64,000 nt of DNA from Serinus canaria (taxonomy: Eukaryota > Chordata > Aves > Passeriformes > Fringillidae), in the NCBI RefSeq assembly GCF_022539315.1, contig NC_066313.1, positions 31,967,059 to 32,031,058 of the forward strand, given 5' to 3'. Every line of letters begins with the position of its first letter. The stretch's first letter is position 1. The notes beneath the pieces are model-generated. The model did no database searches and had not been told where the DNA came from. It worked only from the letters and a program-made list of their open reading frames with translations. Below are positions 61,501-64,000 of the stretch, piece by piece. Made by a program: the position numbers and the translations under genes.

Positions 61501-64000
61501 CAAATAAATGAGCTCTACACCACTACATGGTGTTCTGATTTTCCCTACAGAAGCTTCTTCATACGAATATCAATTTTGCACTGAATCTCCTGTATCAGCA
61601 TTCCTAGAATTGGCTTAGCTTTACATTTCTCTCCCAACCCCTTGCTATAAATAGCTATGTCTCATATATCATTTAAAGAGAATAAAACATTACTCCTTGC
61701 ATTCATTTATTTGATTTTAGAGCCTTGCTTGTATGTTAATCAAACGCATAAAGTGCTGAGGCGCATAGGTGCCAAGTAAAAGTCAATATTTTACCATGAA
61801 CCTCATTTATCTGCATTAGCCTGAAACAAGGTAGATCTGTAAATTTGGACATTATTGAATTTAATGACAAAGATCAATTACAGCATCTCTGACAGGACAG
61901 GGATTTGTCAGATGAGAGCGAAAAAGCATCACTTCTTCCCAAGGGAGCTTATAAATGCTGGCTGGGTGACACTGTCCATCTCTTCCAGTGGACTGATGTA
62001 TGCAAATTCTTAAATAACATTGGTTGTATTTGAAATACAGACCCACAGTTTAAAACAGAGATAAGTTATAGTGAGCTCTGAGGGACTGTTCAGCAGGACT
62101 GGCTAGAATACAAGAAAAAAGAACTAGAAAGTAGTCAAAGCGTCTTCATGGGAGAAATGCACAATTTGGCTGCAAAACTGAAAGCAATTTTGAACTCAGG
62201 CTGATTCTTTCTGGGTCCAGTACACAAATACTAACCAAACTGTTTAATGATCACTGTTTAGTAATACTGCAGATTTTTCATTTACAAAGCTCTCCAGAAG
62301 CACAAGGACTAGTTTTTGGAAGGAAACTTGGGAAAACATGGATAGTAACCTCCCCTGATGGAAACTACTACATTTCATTGAAGCAAGTGCCTACAAATGT
62401 GTAATACTTCCTACCCATCCTTCAGCATTATGACCTTTCTCCACCACAGTGTAGGAAGCATTAGTCTGTCCTGTTTGGCTTGTCTGAAATGCAGATAAGG
62501 TTTTGCGAAGGAAAAACCATTTCTTTTTTTCCTTGGTGTTTTTCCAGACTCCCATCCAAGGGCTGCTGGGTACCGTAACAGCCTTTGAATTTACTAGGAA
62601 TTGAAGAATTTCAGAGCGTCTCAGGATTGATCATGTATCTCAGTATGTTTTTCCAAATCCTGGAAGCCAAGGCAAACCACACTTCTCATGTATATTTTTA
62701 ATTAGCAGATAGGCAAAGATTAGTTACTATGGATCAAGTCTTTAAACATGGAAATCCCGTAACCCTGACAGAGCTTCATTAGACTGCTTTCACAAAGAAG
62801 GGCTACAGGGCTATATTCTGTATTTTTACTGGTAAGTTCTATGCAATTCAAAAAAGCAAGCTCTCTTCTTAAAAAAAGTTATTTTGTGTTGAATAAAACA
62901 CACCACTTATGCCACATTTCTGCTAACAAAGATATGAGTGCATGTATTGTATAAAGCTGATTTATTAGCATGATAATGAGAGTAGGTAGTGCTTGTAGTG
63001 CCTGTCCTTCATGGAAGTATTCCAGACCACACAAACAGCAAGCACAGATCCTGAATCCAAGTGCACCTCAGTTTAAACTGACACTAATCTCACCCCTATT
63101 GTATCTAGTGAGATGAGACTGAACAAAAAGCACTTGGACAGTTTTGAAATGTAATGGGACCTTTCTGGACATGCAGGTTAGCCCCACCAAGACAGTAGCT
63201 GTCTGCAGTCATGAGAACCAGAAAAACAGTAGTGGGAGGGATGTCAGCAAAGTTGAGGACTCAAAGCACAACCAAATGACCATGCAAAGAGGTTCTCCAT
63301 TCTGAACAGGAAAGCAAATGGTCAGCTATGATGAAGAGTTACCCCAGTTTCTAAGAGCAGGAGTCAACAACCCGTGCAATTAACTACTGACAAAGTTTAG
63401 TCCATTCCACACACAGCAAGCCACAAAGTTAGTATGTGTTACTTGAGACATGTAGCTGTCATGGTCTGCCTGACTACATGCTGCCAAGTGAAACACAAGG
63501 AGATCACCCTCTCACCTGGGACAGAATGAGTTCAGAAATGCTCAGCTATGATGTCTCAATGTCAAGTTGTAACAGACCAAGACAAGCAAAGTCAACCACC
63601 TGCAGTCCTGTGAATATCCCCCAAGATTAGTTCACACCTCACCTTCAAGTAGAATTCTCCCAACACCAGCAGTGAACTCAGTCATGGTGGTGTAGAATTT
63701 CCTATGCATTTCTTTCAGACTTTAAGAAAAAGAGGGCAATTTGGCCCTCAGAATAGCAACACCAATGGCACAGAAGGCAGAAAGCCCCTTCTACCTGGAG
63801 GAACAGTTTTCTTCACTGGGAGTGAGCCATCTTCAATGTATCAGAGGATCTCAGGCACCTAAGATCTCCTAGCTCTTGTGAACACTCTTATGAGGGGAAC
63901 ATCATGGATTGGCCATCATCAAAAGCTGAGAAACGGAGTTTAATGAGCTGTAGATGACAGGACACTGCAAGCAAGAACTAAGGGTAAGGAGCCTCCATAT
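58561..64000. other. Unique noncoding sequence to the window end
   Basis: No gene or clear repeat was recognised. The minus-strand frame 59682-60002 (106 codons) has a balanced composition but no known motif. A partial direct and inverted repeat around tgtattttgcat occurs at about 60936-60980. A faint similarity to the mammal-wide MIR core (ccatttgtaaaataaaggta, about 59136-59155) was judged too weak to annotate. Confidence 0.45.

Overview
The window looks like bird nuclear DNA, most likely from a passerine. It is AT-rich and gene-poor. It carries fragments of CR1, the dominant LINE of birds, in both orientations, recognisable from the near-invariant CR1 3' tail. It also has two endogenous-retrovirus solo LTRs with intact TG...CA ends and perfect 6-bp target-site duplications. 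The LTR at 35.2-35.6 kb matches a family I associate with passerine genomes; that attribution is from memory, not from a search.

I found no protein-coding gene I can support, no tRNA or rRNA, and no CRISPR array. The open frames are short (mostly 60-140 codons), often overlap on opposite strands, and show no recognisable domain. The long ones near 4.7-5.2 kb and 47.1-47.6 kb lie inside repeats. The best reading is intergenic or deep-intronic DNA.

Layout: 1-13.3 kb is unique AT-rich sequence with one GC-richer avian interspersed repeat (4.75-5.13 kb) and a GT microsatellite (6.2 kb). At 13.4-14.3 kb a CR1 tail is followed by a solo LTR. From 14.3 to 24.3 kb the sequence is mostly unique. At 24.3-25.8 kb there are two minus-strand CR1 fragments. 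At 28.0-28.7 kb there is a probable island of very old amniote repeats. At 30.7-32.8 kb two ~143-bp arms, roughly 90% identical, form an inverted repeat around a 1.8-kb spacer. The second solo LTR is at 35.2-35.6 kb. At 40.8 kb a ~90-nt quasi-palindrome could fold as a long hairpin. CR1 copies lie at 47.1-47.6 and 54.5-54.7 kb, and a CA microsatellite at 48.25 kb. At 57.0-58.1 kb a possible conserved noncoding block is followed by a candidate exon and an unassigned open frame.

The most interesting signals not explained by standard repeats are the inverted-repeat pair (30679-30821 with 32611-32752) and the hairpin at 40787-40876. If transcribed, either could form double-stranded RNA. No clearly new multi-gene system is visible. 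All repeat-family names rest on recognition of consensus-like motifs and need a RepeatMasker/Dfam run.
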